Origin: Desulfosarcina ovata subsp. ovata
GTDB lineage: Bacteria; Desulfobacterota; Desulfobacteria; Desulfobacterales; Desulfosarcinaceae
DNA length: 64,000 nt
NCBI RefSeq assembly: GCF_009689005.1
Contig: NZ_AP021879.1
Coordinates: forward strand, 1,550,001 to 1,614,000
Reading direction: 5' to 3'
Part shown: positions 8,443 through 18,485 of the stretch, piece by piece
How the letters are laid out: every line of letters begins with the position of its first letter
Numbering within the stretch: position 1 is the first letter of the stretch
Notes under the pieces: model-generated
What the model was told of the DNA's origin: nothing
The model's input: the letters and a program-made list of their open reading frames with translations, nothing else
Databases searched by the model: none
Position numbers and translations under genes: made by a program

Positions 8443-10356
8443 GTGAAACAGATTATTCTCGGCACTGCCGGGCACATTGACCATGGCAAGACCAGTCTGA
8501 TCAAAGCCGTTACCGGAACCAATACCGACCGGCTCAAGGAGGAACAAAAACGCGGTATCACCATCGAACTGGGTTTTGCCTCTCTGGACCTGCCCAGTGG
8601 CCGCCACCTGGGGATCGTGGATGTTCCCGGTCATGAAAAATTTGTCAAAAACATGGTCGCCGGTGCAACGGGCATCGATATTGTCACCATGGTCATTGCC
8701 GCCGATGAGGGGGTCATGCCCCAGACCCGGGAGCACATGGAAATCTGCACCCTTCTGGGCATCAAGTACGGCCTGGTGGTGCTGACCAAGATTGATATGG
8801 TGGATGAAGAGTGGTTGGAACTGGTCACCGAAGATATCCGCGACTTCACCCGGGGAACGTTTCTGGAGGAAGCGCCCATCGTGCCGGTTTCGTCCATGAG
8901 CGGACAGGGCATCCCCCGGTTCATCGAAAAGCTGGACACCCTGAGCGAAAACGTACCCGAACGCGCCTCCAGCGGGCTGTTCCGGTTGCCGGTCGACCGG
9001 GTCTTCAGCATGAAGGGGTTCGGCACCGTCATAACCGGCACCCTGATTTCGGGGAAGATCAATGTCGGCGAAACCATCATGATCTACCCGAGCAAAATAA
9101 CCTCCAAAGTTCGCGGCCTTCAGGTGCATAACCAGGGCCGCGAGATGGCCGAGGCCGGAATGCGCACGGCCATCAATTTCCAGGGGCTGGAAAAGGCGGC
9201 CATCAACCGCGGGGAAATTATCGCCAGGGAAAACACCCTGACGCCCAGCTACATGGTCGACCTCGAACTGCTCTATCTTTCCAGCAACAGAAAGCCCATG
9301 AAAAACCGGACCCAGGTGCGTTTTCACACCGGCACCAGTGAAACCATGGGCAACCTGATTTTGCTGGACCGCGAGGATCTGCTACCCGGGGACACCTGCC
9401 CGGCCCAGATCCGGTTGGACGAGCCGGTCAGCCTGATCCGCGACGACCGTTTCGTCATCCGCAGCTATTCACCGGTGCGCACCATCGGCGGCGGCAAGGT
9501 GCTCAACCCCATACCAGCCAAGCACAAGCGCTTTCAACAGGAGATCATCGACGGGCTGATGGACCTGGTGGAGTCCGACGCCAAAGCAATCATCGATTAT
9601 CAGGCCCGCATGGCCGGTCCTGCCGGCGTAACCTTTGCCGATCTGCTGCTGATGACCAACCAGCCCGAAAAAGCCCTGACCACCACCACCGCCAATCTGC
9701 TCAACAGCCAGACCATTGTTCTGGTGGACAAGGACAACCGCACCTATGTCCATCTGGCCGTTTTTGATCAGCTCAAGACATTGAGCCATGATGTATTGGA
9801 GCAGTACCATCAGCGCAATCCACTAAAGCCCGGCATTTCCAAAGAGGAGCTGAAATCCAAATTTCCCCGGAAAGCCAATGCGAAGCTCTTTACCCAAGTT
9901 CTCAACCGCATGATCAAGGACCAGCAACTGGTCCTTGAGGACGACACGGTCCGGCTGGCCGCGCACACGGTCTCGCTGCAGGTCGACCAGGAGGTCGTGA
10001 AACAGCAGATCGCCGACATTTACCGGAAAAGCGGCCTGACGCCGCCCTATTTTCGCGAAATTACCGCCGACCTTGAGATGGATGCAAAATCCGCCCGCGG
10101 CGTCCTGGAACTGCTGATCGGTGAAGGGGTACTGATCAAGGTCAAGGAAGACCTTTATTATGACAGCCGGGTCATTGAAAAACTAAAGAAGAAACTGGTG
10201 GCCCATATCCTGGAAAAGGGGGAGATCTCGACGCCCGAGTTCAAGGATATGACTGGAGCTTCACGTAAATATGTGATACCGTTGATCGAACACTTCGACG
10301 CGACCAATGTTACCATCCGCGTGGGAGATATCCGGAAACTCAGAAAACGCCAATAA
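8443..10356 (+). CDS. selB: Selenocysteine-specific translation elongation factor
   Basis: SelB delivers Sec-tRNA to UGA codons by binding GTP, the charged tRNA and the SECIS hairpin in the mRNA. The N-terminus has the GTPase motifs [17 protein letters not shown] and TKIDM, followed by EF-Tu-like domains II and III. The last 250 or so residues contain the winged-helix repeats that bind SECIS (for example [20 protein letters not shown] near the end). The 637-residue length is normal. The start is GTG. No selA, selC or selD is visible in this window, and I found no clear in-frame TGA selenoprotein here. Confidence 0.96.
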   Translation: MKQIILGTAGHIDHGKTSLIKAVTGTNTDRLKEEQKRGITIELGFASLDLPSGRHLGIVDVPGHEKFVKNMVAGATGIDIVTMVIAADEGVMPQTREHMEICTLLGIKYGLVVLTKIDMVDEEWLELVTEDIRDFTRGTFLEEAPIVPVSSMSGQGIPRFIEKLDTLSENVPERASSGLFRLPVDRVFSMKGFGTVITGTLISGKINVGETIMIYPSKITSKVRGLQVHNQGREMAEAGMRTAINFQGLEKAAINRGEIIARENTLTPSYMVDLELLYLSSNRKPMKNRTQVRFHTGTSETMGNLILLDREDLLPGDTCPAQIRLDEPVSLIRDDRFVIRSYSPVRTIGGGKVLNPIPAKHKRFQQEIIDGLMDLVESDAKAIIDYQARMAGPAGVTFADLLLMTNQPEKALTTTTANLLNSQTIVLVDKDNRTYVHLAVFDQLKTLSHDVLEQYHQRNPLKPGISKEELKSKFPRKANAKLFTQVLNRMIKDQQLVLEDDTVRLAAHTVSLQVDQEVVKQQIADIYRKSGLTPPYFREITADLEMDAKSARGVLELLIGEGVLIKVKEDLYYDSRVIEKLKKKLVAHILEKGEISTPEFKDMTGASRKYVIPLIEHFDATNVTIRVGDIRKLRKRQ

Positions 10357-10407
10357 GACCGATCCGGCCGGACCGCCGGTCGGGCCAGTATGGAAGACGG
10401 AGCAGCC

Positions 10408-11694
10408 ATGGGAAACAACGGGGACCGCGCCAAAGGTTTCGAATTCAAGAAGTTTGCCACACCGCGCATTATCGCCGGCGTCGCCATCGCCATTATCGTT
10501 CTGTGGGCCTTGGTTGTCATCTTCAGCTCACCGGTCCCAACCGCCCCCCCGGACAGCGCCGGAACGTCCCATGACACCCCCCTGAAAACAACATCGTCTG
10601 CTGAAACCAGCCATGTATCCTCGCCCCAGGCCGACGACCATGCGGCAACCGACACGACCCACGCCGGTACGGAAACCGAAGCAGATGGAGCTACGGCAAG
10701 TTCGCATCAGGCAGCCGCCGGTCATGTCACTGCATCTGCCGTTCCATCCACTGACAGTCATGGATCCACCAGCACAGCCAAGGCCGCCGACACCCACGCC
10801 ACCGTTTCCAAGGATATGGTGACGCATTCGCAGCCGGCCACGACAGCACATAAAACCACCAGCCAAACGGCCGCCAAGCCGAGCCCCGTCAGCCACAGTG
10901 CGCTGCCGGCCACGGCCATTATGGCACCGATCCACAAACCGAAACCCAAGGGGGTCGCCTTTGTGGAAGCAGCCATCAAACCGCTCTATCAGGAGCTTGA
11001 GGAACGCTGGTGGGGGTGGCGACCCAACGACATTATCAACGTCACCGATAACATCAACAACTTTCAAATGGGCGTGCTGGAAGTGACCCGGCGGACCACC
11101 GTTGCCTTGGCCGAACGCATCTCCCGAACCGGAACCACCGACGCCTTTGACGAAAATCTCGAACAGGCCATGAACTGGTTCATGGTCAAAGCCACCAGCT
11201 ACTGGTTCCCCTCAGCCGAATCCAAATACAAGGAGGGGCTGGAGGAATTGGAAACCTATCTTCAGAAGCTGGAAAAAGGTAAGGCCACCTTTTATATTCG
11301 TACCGACAACCTGATTCCGCTGCTCTCCTCCTTCGAGGACCTGCTCGGCAGCTGCGATGAGAATTTGGTCAAACAGGCCAATGAAGACGGCTCGCCGGTC
11401 AGTTTTTTCGCCGTGGACGACTATTTCTTTTATACCCAGGGGGTGGCCAGCTCCATGGCCACGGTTTTGGAAGCCGTTCACCATGATTTTCTGCTGACCC
11501 TGGAATCACGCAATGCCACTGAACTGCTGCACCATGCCATCCTCTCCTGTCAACGGGCTGCGGCAATCCAACCGTGGATCATCCTGGACCGCGACCTGAG
11601 CAGCATATTGGCCAATCACCGGGCCAATATGGCCGCTCCCATCAGCCATGCCCGGTTTTACCTGGGGCAATTGATCAAGACCTTGTCCACCTGA
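10408..11694 (+). CDS. DUF2333-family membrane-anchored protein with low-complexity linker
   Basis: Residues about 15-40 form one membrane helix (IIAGVAIAIIVLWALVVIF). A Thr/Ala/His/Ser/Pro-rich linker of about 140 residues follows, then a folded C-terminal domain of about 240 residues. That domain matches DUF2333: RWWGWRPNDIIN, YWFPSAESKYKEGLEELETY and FYIRTDNLIPLLSSFEDLLG. The linker suggests the domain is held away from the membrane in the periplasm. The ATG at 10408 has GGAG close upstream; another at 10390 would add six residues. The family has no known function. It is 51 bp downstream of selB, and a bidirectional terminator follows. Confidence 0.75.
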   Translation: MGNNGDRAKGFEFKKFATPRIIAGVAIAIIVLWALVVIFSSPVPTAPPDSAGTSHDTPLKTTSSAETSHVSSPQADDHAATDTTHAGTETEADGATASSHQAAAGHVTASAVPSTDSHGSTSTAKAADTHATVSKDMVTHSQPATTAHKTTSQTAAKPSPVSHSALPATAIMAPIHKPKPKGVAFVEAAIKPLYQELEERWWGWRPNDIINVTDNINNFQMGVLEVTRRTTVALAERISRTGTTDAFDENLEQAMNWFMVKATSYWFPSAESKYKEGLEELETYLQKLEKGKATFYIRTDNLIPLLSSFEDLLGSCDENLVKQANEDGSPVSFFAVDDYFFYTQGVASSMATVLEAVHHDFLLTLESRNATELLHHAILSCQRAAAIQPWIILDRDLSSILANHRANMAAPISHARFYLGQLIKTLST

Positions 11695-11734
11695 CCATCT
11701 GGTTCCTGGCACCGGAAAGAGGAAAACAACATTC

Positions 11735-11774
11735 AACGTCCCGTCAGCTTGAAATTGTAAGCTGACGGGGCGTT
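11735..11774. terminator. Bidirectional terminator
   Basis: AACGTCCCGTCAGCTT and AAGCTGACGGGGCGTT form a long stem with few mismatches around an 8-base loop, placed between two convergent genes. Confidence 0.75.
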
Positions 11775-11839
11775 CATTTACGGTTGCAGATAAACGTTTT
11801 GCAGCAGGTGCCCGGTGATCCACCAACCAGAGCGGCCGG

Positions 11840-12514
11840 TTACCGCAAAATAATCCGCGCATCGGCGATCACGCAGGCCTCTTTCGCGCAGAGCACCGGG
11901 TTGAGGTCGATGGAGGCGATCCGGTCCTCGATTCCCATCACCAAGGCGGAAAACAACAACAGCGTGTGGGTCAATTTCTCCATATTCACCGGGTCGGCAC
12001 CACGGTATCCTTTAAGGAGTTTTCCTCCCGTCAGTGAATCCACCATGGCGCCGACATCCGGCGCGGAGAGCGGGGCCATGCGGATGGCCACATCCTGGTA
12101 AATCTCCACCCCGGTACCGCCCAGCCCCAACAGGATCACCGGGCCGAACTGGGCATCCACCTTAGCCCCCACAATCAGCTCCAGCCCCCTGGCCATCTTC
12201 TCCAAATGGATGCCGGCAAATCCCTCAATCCGGCTGAAGCGCGCAAACACATCCTTTAGAGCCGCGTCGGAGTCAATGCCCACGGCCACCCCACCGACCT
12301 CGGATTTATGCAGTACCGCCGGTGACACCACCTTGGCCACCAGGGGATAACCGAGCTCGGCGGCGCTTTTCGCAGCCGCTTCCAATTGCGTCGCGTAACG
12401 GAAGTCCGGTACATCCAGCCCGACCTCACGCATGATCCGTTTGGCATCCGGTTCCAGCACCCACCCCCGATCGGCGGACGCCGATAAAATGGTCTGTATT
12501 ACAGGCGAAAGCAT
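11840..12514 (-). CDS. Acyl-CoA synthetase (ADP-forming), beta subunit (ATP-grasp)
   Basis: The 224-residue product is the ATP-grasp half of an NDP-forming acyl-CoA synthetase. It shows VLEPDAKRIMREVGLDVP, the nucleotide-binding PLVAKVVSPAVLHKSEVGGV and the ATP-grasp core GPVILLGLGGTGVEIYQDVA. With the alpha subunit encoded just upstream it would form acyl-CoA from acid, CoA and ATP, or run in reverse to make ATP. Its ATG lies inside the end of the alpha gene (16-bp overlap), so translation is coupled. The context with TRAP transporters and CoA ligases suggests an organic-acid substrate, which the sequence does not name. Confidence 0.9.
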   Translation of the reverse strand: MLSPVIQTILSASADRGWVLEPDAKRIMREVGLDVPDFRYATQLEAAAKSAAELGYPLVAKVVSPAVLHKSEVGGVAVGIDSDAALKDVFARFSRIEGFAGIHLEKMARGLELIVGAKVDAQFGPVILLGLGGTGVEIYQDVAIRMAPLSAPDVGAMVDSLTGGKLLKGYRGADPVNMEKLTHTLLLFSALVMGIEDRIASIDLNPVLCAKEACVIADARIILR

Positions 12515-13875
12515 TGCTGATATCTCCTCATTCCCTCAAGCATCATCACCGCGCCATCGATCGAATCGGAGACCGGGACGCCGTTCAATTCAAATCCCTC
12601 GATAAAGGCCTGGTATTTGGCCATATGCGGGATGTAGGCGACCAGCGGACGAACGCGTTTTTTAGACGGGTTACTCACCTTGGCACCGATATCGATGGAA
12701 ACCCCGGTGGAATAGGGCAGCACCAGCATGAGAAACGCATCGAACTCGGGAAGATTGGTCATCTCATCGTAAACGGCGACAAAATCCTCGTCAATGGCGC
12801 TGGCCGTCAGGTCAACCGGGTTGTTGATCGCCGCGATGTCCCGCACGGAGGGCGAAAGGCGCTGGTAGATCCGTTTGCGGACCGCTTCGGGAATCTCCGG
12901 CAGACCGAACCCCCTGGCGGCACACATATCGGTGGCGGCAGCGCCATGGCCACCGCTGATGGTGATGATGCCGACGTTACGCTCAATGTTGCGGGGGTAA
13001 CTGTTCAGTACTTTGCAATAGGAGAGGATCTCGTATTCGTTTTGCGCTTCGATAATTCCATGTTGGGCGAACACTTCGGAAAACACCTTGTAATCGCCGG
13101 CAATGGACGCAGTGTGGCTGCTCACTGCCCGGCTGCCTGCTGCACTCTTCCCCGATTTGTTCACCACCACCGGTTTTCCGATACAGGTTGCCGCCTCGAC
13201 AAAGGCGCGGCCTTCGTTTTCTGCGAACCCCTCGATATAAAGAGTGATCACCTTTGTCTCGGGGTCATCCTTGAGATAGTTGAGCAGGTCGATCTCTCTC
13301 AATACGGCCTTATTGCCGATACTGATGGCCTGGCTGACGCCGATGCCATGTTTTGAAAACTTCACCAGCAGGTCGACCAGGAAGGCACCGCTCTGGCTGA
13401 TGATGGCCACCCCGCCCGGTTTGGGAATTTCCATTCGCTCACTGGGCAGAATGAAGGTATCGACTTTACCGGGAGAAAACAGGCCCAGGCAGTTTGGCCC
13501 GATAATGGGGAAATCCGCCGCTTTGGCCACCTCAGCCACCTGATTCTGAAGATCCGCATTCCCGGTTTCCGCAAATCCGCCGGACACGATAATGGCCCCC
13601 CCGACGTCAAGGTCGATGCAGGCGTTGACAACATCCAAGGTGTACTTTGCCCGTACGGCGACAACCACTAAGTCAATGGAATCGGGAACGGCAGCCAGGC
13701 TGTTGTATACCGGCACCCCGTGTATTTCTCCGCCACGGTTGTTAACGGCATAGACATCCACCGGATAACGAAACTGCAATTTCTTGAAGATGACGTTGGC
13801 CGGGTGATTGTCATTGGTGATGGAAACCCCGACAACGGCCACGCGTTCGGGTTTTAGTAACCGGTCAAGATTCAT
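12499..13875 (-). CDS. Acyl-CoA synthetase (ADP-forming), alpha subunit (CoA-binding and phospho-histidine)
   Basis: The 458-residue subunit starts with a CoA-binding Rossmann domain (RVAVVGVSITNDNHPANVIF). Succinyl-CoA-synthetase-like ligase domains follow, with GPNCLGLFSPG and PGGVAIISQSGAF. The histidine phosphorylated in the mechanism is visible in AVSSHTASIAGD. It pairs with the ATP-grasp subunit downstream (overlap of 16 bp). A FadR-type regulator gene lies 44 bp upstream on the same strand, so regulator and enzyme are probably one operon. Confidence 0.92.
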   Translation of the reverse strand: MNLDRLLKPERVAVVGVSITNDNHPANVIFKKLQFRYPVDVYAVNNRGGEIHGVPVYNSLAAVPDSIDLVVVAVRAKYTLDVVNACIDLDVGGAIIVSGGFAETGNADLQNQVAEVAKAADFPIIGPNCLGLFSPGKVDTFILPSERMEIPKPGGVAIISQSGAFLVDLLVKFSKHGIGVSQAISIGNKAVLREIDLLNYLKDDPETKVITLYIEGFAENEGRAFVEAATCIGKPVVVNKSGKSAAGSRAVSSHTASIAGDYKVFSEVFAQHGIIEAQNEYEILSYCKVLNSYPRNIERNVGIITISGGHGAAATDMCAARGFGLPEIPEAVRKRIYQRLSPSVRDIAAINNPVDLTASAIDEDFVAVYDEMTNLPEFDAFLMLVLPYSTGVSIDIGAKVSNPSKKRVRPLVAYIPHMAKYQAFIEGFELNGVPVSDSIDGAVMMLEGMRRYQQCFRL

Positions 13876-13919
13876 TTTTGGTTTTCCTTACCCTGGGATG
13901 GTTGGACCGCGAATAAAGC

Positions 13920-14648
13920 CTACTCCCTCGCGATCTTCCGGCGGTATACTTTTTCGAGTTCGACAATTGTGGTTGAGAACCCCCTCAGGTGGAGGGCCAT
14001 TTCTGCGGCTGCGCGCGGCGCGTCCCCGGCCTTGACGGCATCGATGACTGCCCGGTGATCCCCGGGACCGTGCAACGAATCAGGGTCCGGAACCGCGTTC
14101 ATGACCACTTCCGCAGTAATCTTGAGTATTGATCGGACAATGGCCTCGAAAAACAGGTTGCCACAAATATCGGCCAGCACTTTATGCACGGCGGTAAGCC
14201 GGGCGATCCGATCGGTCAGCGATTTGAATTCAATATACTCACCCGCTTCGGCCTCCTCAATCCGTTTGAGATGGGACGGGTTGAAACTGAGGGCAGCCAG
14301 CCTGGCCACCTCAGGTTCGATAAAAAGCCGCACCTGGGAAACCTCAGCCATGGAGAGCGTGTTGGTCTGGAAAAGATCCAGGAACGCATTGCCCACATGA
14401 CTGAGCGTCAGGTCGGTGACATAAGCGCCGCCCCCATGCCCCTGCCGGATGGCAAGAAACCCGCTCAGTTCGAGCATCCGGATGGCTTCGCGGATCACCC
14501 CCCGGCTGACCTGGAATTCGGCTGTCAGTTCACGTTCGGACGGCAATTTGCTGCCGGATTGGAACTTTCCTGAAAGGATGGCGCCCTTCAGCTGAGAAAA
14601 CACGTCTTCAGAAGCTCTGGAGGTTTTGATCGGGATAAAAAAACCCAT
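13920..14648 (-). CDS. FadR/GntR-family transcriptional regulator
   Basis: The 242-residue protein has an N-terminal GntR winged helix (SGSKLPSERELTAEFQVSRG, then VIREAIRMLELSGF) and a C-terminal all-helical FCD domain with conserved His/Asp/Glu metal- or ligand-binding positions. Members sense acids or acyl-CoAs and repress uptake and activation genes. It heads an operon with the ADP-forming acyl-CoA synthetase and is divergent from the TRAP binding-protein gene; an inverted repeat lies between them. It is clearly paralogous to the regulator at 41201-41953: both share the LPSERELT, SRG[VI][VI]REAIR and IEPE[VI]ARLAAL motifs. Confidence 0.92.
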   Translation of the reverse strand: MGFFIPIKTSRASEDVFSQLKGAILSGKFQSGSKLPSERELTAEFQVSRGVIREAIRMLELSGFLAIRQGHGGGAYVTDLTLSHVGNAFLDLFQTNTLSMAEVSQVRLFIEPEVARLAALSFNPSHLKRIEEAEAGEYIEFKSLTDRIARLTAVHKVLADICGNLFFEAIVRSILKITAEVVMNAVPDPDSLHGPGDHRAVIDAVKAGDAPRAAAEMALHLRGFSTTIVELEKVYRRKIARE

Positions 14649-14711
14649 GGAGTTCCTTCCTTTTTTTTATTGATAAATTTTATTCAGATTTTATCATTGA
14701 CATCAAACATT

Positions 14712-14752
14712 AGACCATATAATGATTGGAATAGTCAATAACTATATGGCCA
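14712..14752. promoter_or_regulatory. Candidate FadR-type operator region
   Basis: CCATATA (14715-14721) and TATATGG (14743-14749) form an inverted repeat, and AGACCA occurs at 14712-14717. The same AGACCA core recurs before the paralogous regulator at 42.1 kb. The region lies between divergent genes. Confidence 0.4.
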
Positions 14753-14918
14753 ATTATTCATGAACATAATTCATATTATGATTTTCAAAAGGATTACTGG
14801 GAGGACCACGACCGTAAGGTCTGATGTTGGGTTCGATCATCACAACCATTATTCATTTCCACAACCGGACCGGACGTCGTCTTGAGACGCTGCCGGGCCA
14901 GAATGAAAGGAGTTCCAC

Positions 14919-15911
14919 ATGAAGTACAAATTGATGATTGTTTTGACCGCCTTTGCCTTTTTCATCGGAACCGCAGCAGTTCACGCAGGCCCTGTGGAAT
15001 TCAAGTTCGCCCACTTCATCAATCCCATCGAACCCGGACCTGAGTCGGGACAGTGGATTGAAAAAGAAGTCAACGAGAAGATCGGCGACAAGGTCAATGC
15101 CAAATTTTTCCACTCCGGGCAAATGGGCAGCGCCATCGAGATCATCAAGAAAGTTCGTATGGGCGTTCTGCAGGGAGCCTACCTGACCGGCAACTACGCC
15201 CCCGAACTCAATGACAAGTTCGGTATCGGCACCCTGGCCTACTGCATGGATTCCTATGAAAAATGGGAGGCCCTGCTGGCCGATGACGCCCTGCGCACCG
15301 AGTTGTTCACCTGCCTGAAAAACAAAGGCCTGCTGGTTCTGGATCTTTGCTATTTCGGACGCTACGGCATTGCCAGTACCAAACCGTTTAAGACCCTCGA
15401 AGAACTCAGACCACTGAAGATGCGCACCACCCAGGCGCGCTACCCCCTGGCCTTCTGGAACGCCCTAGGCATGAATCCCCTGCCCATGGCCTGGGCAGAT
15501 GTTTTCCCGGGACTGAAACAAGGCGTTGTGGATGGAACGGATCAGACCGTCAACGTCATGCGTATGCGCCTGACCGATGTCTGCCAATACTATACCCACA
15601 CCCGTCACATGGTGGGGCTCTTCTTCTTCCTGGTGAATGACAAGTGGTGGAACAAACTCGATGAAGACACTCGCAATGGCTTGGGCACGATTATCTCCGC
15701 CAACCTGGCCAAGGCCCGTGAGCAAAGCAAACAGCTGACCATCGAAGGCGACAAGGTACTCAAGGAAAAAGGCATCGTCGTGACCGAGCTGGCTCCGGAG
15801 GAGATGGCCAAGTTTAAAGAGAAGGAGATGGTCGTCTGGAAACAGTTCGAGGGTGATATCGGCAAAGCTTGGCTGAACAAAATCAAGGCTCTTACCGCAT
15901 CCATAGAATAA
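14919..15911 (+). CDS. dctP: TRAP transporter substrate-binding protein (DctP type)
   Basis: The 330-residue protein has a cleavable signal peptide (KYKLMIVLTAFAFFIGTAAV, then a site after HAG) and the DctP fold. It includes the segment LRPLKMRTTQARYPLAFWNA, whose arginine normally clamps the substrate carboxylate. It captures an organic acid in the periplasm and passes it to the DctQ/DctM pair. AAAGGAG provides the ribosome site. The membrane subunits follow only after an acyl-CoA ligase gene and an inverted repeat, an unusual split order that suggests uptake is coupled to CoA activation. The substrate cannot be told from sequence; benzoate-like or short-chain acids are possible. Confidence 0.92.
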   Translation: MKYKLMIVLTAFAFFIGTAAVHAGPVEFKFAHFINPIEPGPESGQWIEKEVNEKIGDKVNAKFFHSGQMGSAIEIIKKVRMGVLQGAYLTGNYAPELNDKFGIGTLAYCMDSYEKWEALLADDALRTELFTCLKNKGLLVLDLCYFGRYGIASTKPFKTLEELRPLKMRTTQARYPLAFWNALGMNPLPMAWADVFPGLKQGVVDGTDQTVNVMRMRLTDVCQYYTHTRHMVGLFFFLVNDKWWNKLDEDTRNGLGTIISANLAKAREQSKQLTIEGDKVLKEKGIVVTELAPEEMAKFKEKEMVVWKQFEGDIGKAWLNKIKALTASIE

Positions 15912-16209
15912 CAAAAAACCCGCATCGGATGAAAAACAGGGACGTCTGCAAGGGTTGCAGGCGCCCCCCGTCGCGGGTATCGATAACGTCTTCAATGGCA
16001 AGCGCCATAGTCGTCCCCAACAATTGTTTTGCCAATTTTTTTGATCTTTATATACTTAATATTAACGTGTTAATTTTCTATATGATATTTTTAAACGTGT
16101 AAGTATTTAAGGGGTTTTGTTTTTCATCGATCCTGGATTTAGGCGAACAGCCGTTTGGGAATTGTCATACCAGAAGAATTAACCTTTTTTACCGTTAAGG
16201 AGTATCGCC

Positions 16210-17766
16210 ATGGCCATGAAGGATGTGTTACGATTATCTGCTGCGAGAGTTCCAAACAAAACCGCGTTGATCCTCGATGAAAAGTCCCTTACCTACGCGC
16301 AATTAAATCAGCGGGTTAATCAGTTGGCGAGCGCCATGCTCAAAATGGACCTCAAACACGGCGATCGCGTTGCCGTTCTGGTTCACAATTGTATTGAATA
16401 TTTTGAAATTTATATGGCGTTGTGCAAAATTGGTGGGGTTATGGTGCCGATCAACAATTTGCTGAAAATGAATGAATTGCAGCGCGATTTATCATACATT
16501 GCTCCGCGTTTTATTTTTTTTGCCGAAGAATTCAGTAGTAAAGTGGACAAACTAAAGGAAGAGATCGATTCGCTGGAAAAATCGATTTGCATTGGTGATG
16601 CGTCCCTACCCGATCACCATCGCTATGAAGCTCTTTTCGAGGGTCAAAGTGACACTGAACCGGATGTTGCCGTCAATGACGATGACCTGATGAGCATCTT
16701 TCTGACTTCCGGTACCACCGGCAATCCCAAAGGTGCCATGCGGACCCATCGCCACAACTACCTCAACGCACTTTCCGGTTCCATTGAGATGAGCCTGCAG
16801 CCGGATGACCGGGTTCTGCTTCTCTTTCCATTCTACCATGTAACGCTGGAAGACCGCTTGTGTCATTTTCTCAGGGGCAATACCATCGTCCTGCGCCGCG
16901 AGGGCAATTTCGATCCTCAGGATGTGCTCTCTCTTCTATCGCGGCACCGCATCACGATCTGCCAGTTTGTTCCCACGATGATCAACACCCTGCTTCAGGG
17001 CGATCATATTGAGCAGTACGATTTAAGCGCCCTGCGTCTGGCGCTTTATGCTGCGTCTCCAATGCCGGTCAACCTTCTCAAACAGGCCCTGAAACGGATG
17101 GATTGCGGTTTCATGCAATTTTTCGGACAAACCGAAACCGGTCCCATGACAACGGTTCTGCGGCCAGCGGATCATCTTGATAACAGTGAAATCGGAATGC
17201 AGCGCCTGGCCTCGTGCGGACGTCCGGCGGCTCTTTTTGAAGCCCGGCTGGTCGACGATTACGACCAGGAGATCCCTGTCGGTCAAGTCGGAGAATTGGT
17301 CGTTCGCGGAGAACCGATGACCGTCGGGTATTGGCAGCTACCGGAAGAAACGGATAAATTGATAAAAGGCGGATGGCTGCACACGGGTGACTATGCCCGC
17401 CTGGATGAGGAAGGGTTTATCTATATCGTCGACCGGAAAAATGATATGATCATCAGCGGAGGGAAAAATATCTATCCCCGCGAAGTCGAGGAAGTTCTTT
17501 ACGGCCACCCGGCGGTGCTGGAGGCAACGGTTATCGGCGTTCCGGATGACCACTGGGGAGAAGCCGTTAAAGCTGTTGTCGCGTTGAAACCGGATGTCGC
17601 GGCCACTGCGGAAGAACTGATTGCCTACTGTAAGGAAAATATGGCAAGCTATAAAAAGCCAAAAACAATCGAGTTCATGAACGATCTCCCCAAAAGCCCA
17701 ACCGGTAAAATACTCAAACGCGTATTACGCGATGAGTTTTGGAAAGACCGTGATCGCATGGTTTGA
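16210..17766 (+). CDS. AMP-forming acyl-CoA ligase (ANL superfamily)
   Basis: The enzyme joins a carboxylic acid to CoA by way of an acyl-AMP. The signatures are complete: P-loop LTSGTTGNPKGAM, FGQTETGP, the hinge DRKNDMIISGGKNIYPREVE and the catalytic lysine in PKSPTGKILKRVL. Length 518 residues is typical. TAAGGAG lies just before the ATG. It sits between the TRAP binding protein and the TRAP membrane subunits, so it most likely activates the acid they import. The acyl pocket does not tell me the chain length. The 298 bp before it are AT-rich and contain no gene. Confidence 0.94.
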   Translation: MAMKDVLRLSAARVPNKTALILDEKSLTYAQLNQRVNQLASAMLKMDLKHGDRVAVLVHNCIEYFEIYMALCKIGGVMVPINNLLKMNELQRDLSYIAPRFIFFAEEFSSKVDKLKEEIDSLEKSICIGDASLPDHHRYEALFEGQSDTEPDVAVNDDDLMSIFLTSGTTGNPKGAMRTHRHNYLNALSGSIEMSLQPDDRVLLLFPFYHVTLEDRLCHFLRGNTIVLRREGNFDPQDVLSLLSRHRITICQFVPTMINTLLQGDHIEQYDLSALRLALYAASPMPVNLLKQALKRMDCGFMQFFGQTETGPMTTVLRPADHLDNSEIGMQRLASCGRPAALFEARLVDDYDQEIPVGQVGELVVRGEPMTVGYWQLPEETDKLIKGGWLHTGDYARLDEEGFIYIVDRKNDMIISGGKNIYPREVEEVLYGHPAVLEATVIGVPDDHWGEAVKAVVALKPDVAATAEELIAYCKENMASYKKPKTIEFMNDLPKSPTGKILKRVLRDEFWKDRDRMV

Positions 17767-17781
17767 TCGGTTGGTAAAAAG

Positions 17782-17887
17782 TATAGCGCTTAAGATAATG
17801 TTTTTGGCAAGGCCGGAGGGAGGAAGTCGTATGGTAATACTGCGACGACCGATAACGCCGCCCAAAAACATTATCTTGAATGCTATA
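17782..17887. repeat. 106-bp element with 26-bp terminal inverted repeats
   Basis: The left arm (17782-17807, beginning TATAGCGCTTAAGATAATG) and the right arm (17862-17887) are reverse complements except for about three positions. The core contains a smaller GTCG/CGAC hairpin. It lies 15 bp after the ligase stop and before the TRAP DctQ gene. It could be a MITE-like or REP-like repeat or a strong intercistronic hairpin. It has no coding capacity. Confidence 0.75.
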
Positions 17888-17947
17888 GCTGGACACGATC
17901 CAATGCACACACCGCATCGGTAAGCAAATAGCGTGTTTGCGTCCAAT

Positions 17948-17979
17948 GGTCCGCTCACGCCCGCAAGCGCAGGCGGACC
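17948..17979. repeat. Hairpin before dctQ
   Basis: GGTCCGC (17948-17954) and GCGGACC (17973-17979) enclose a GC-rich loop that can pair further. It ends about 10 bp before the ribosome site of the DctQ gene and could affect its translation or mRNA stability. Confidence 0.45.
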
Positions 17980-17999
17980 GCCTTGAAAAAGGAGCTGTT

Positions 18000-18482
18000 A
18001 TGAAGGCCGTTATTGCCGTTATCGATCGCCTGGAACGCTGGGGCATCCTGGTCAGTTTCGCCATCTGCCTGGTGGCCCTGACCATCAGCATCGCCACCCG
18101 CTATATCTTCCAGCGCCCGCTCACCTGGCCCGACGAGTTGACCACCTACCTGTTCATGCTGATGACGTTCCTGGGGGCCAGCGCCTCCATCAAAAACGAT
18201 CTGGAACTCAAAGTCGATGCCATCTACATGGCGTTTCCCAGCCTGCGCTTCCTTTTGGACCTGTTCCTCAACCTGGTGCGCATGGCGGCGGGGGGCACCT
18301 TTGTCTACGCGGGCGTCCAGTTCATGCAGATCGAAATCGAAATGGAAACCGTGACCCCCATCCTGCAGATCCCGACCAGCATTATCGCCGGCATGCTTCC
18401 CTTTTTCGGGATTCTGCTGGTCATCCGTTCCCTTGAGTGTCTGCGCCAGTTGATTTTCGAACGCGGAAAGAAAGGACGTTAG
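18000..18482 (+). CDS. dctQ: TRAP transporter small membrane subunit (DctQ type)
   Basis: A 160-residue protein with four predicted membrane segments and the family pattern SIATRYIFQRPLTWPDELTT, in which the WxDE motif is typical of DctQ. It pairs with DctM to form the sodium-driven permease. The ATG at 18000 is preceded by AAAGGAG; in-frame upstream codons have no ribosome site. DctM starts 4 bp after its stop, so the two are co-translated. Confidence 0.92.
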   Translation: MKAVIAVIDRLERWGILVSFAICLVALTISIATRYIFQRPLTWPDELTTYLFMLMTFLGASASIKNDLELKVDAIYMAFPSLRFLLDLFLNLVRMAAGGTFVYAGVQFMQIEIEMETVTPILQIPTSIIAGMLPFFGILLVIRSLECLRQLIFERGKKGR

Positions 18483-18485
18483 ATC

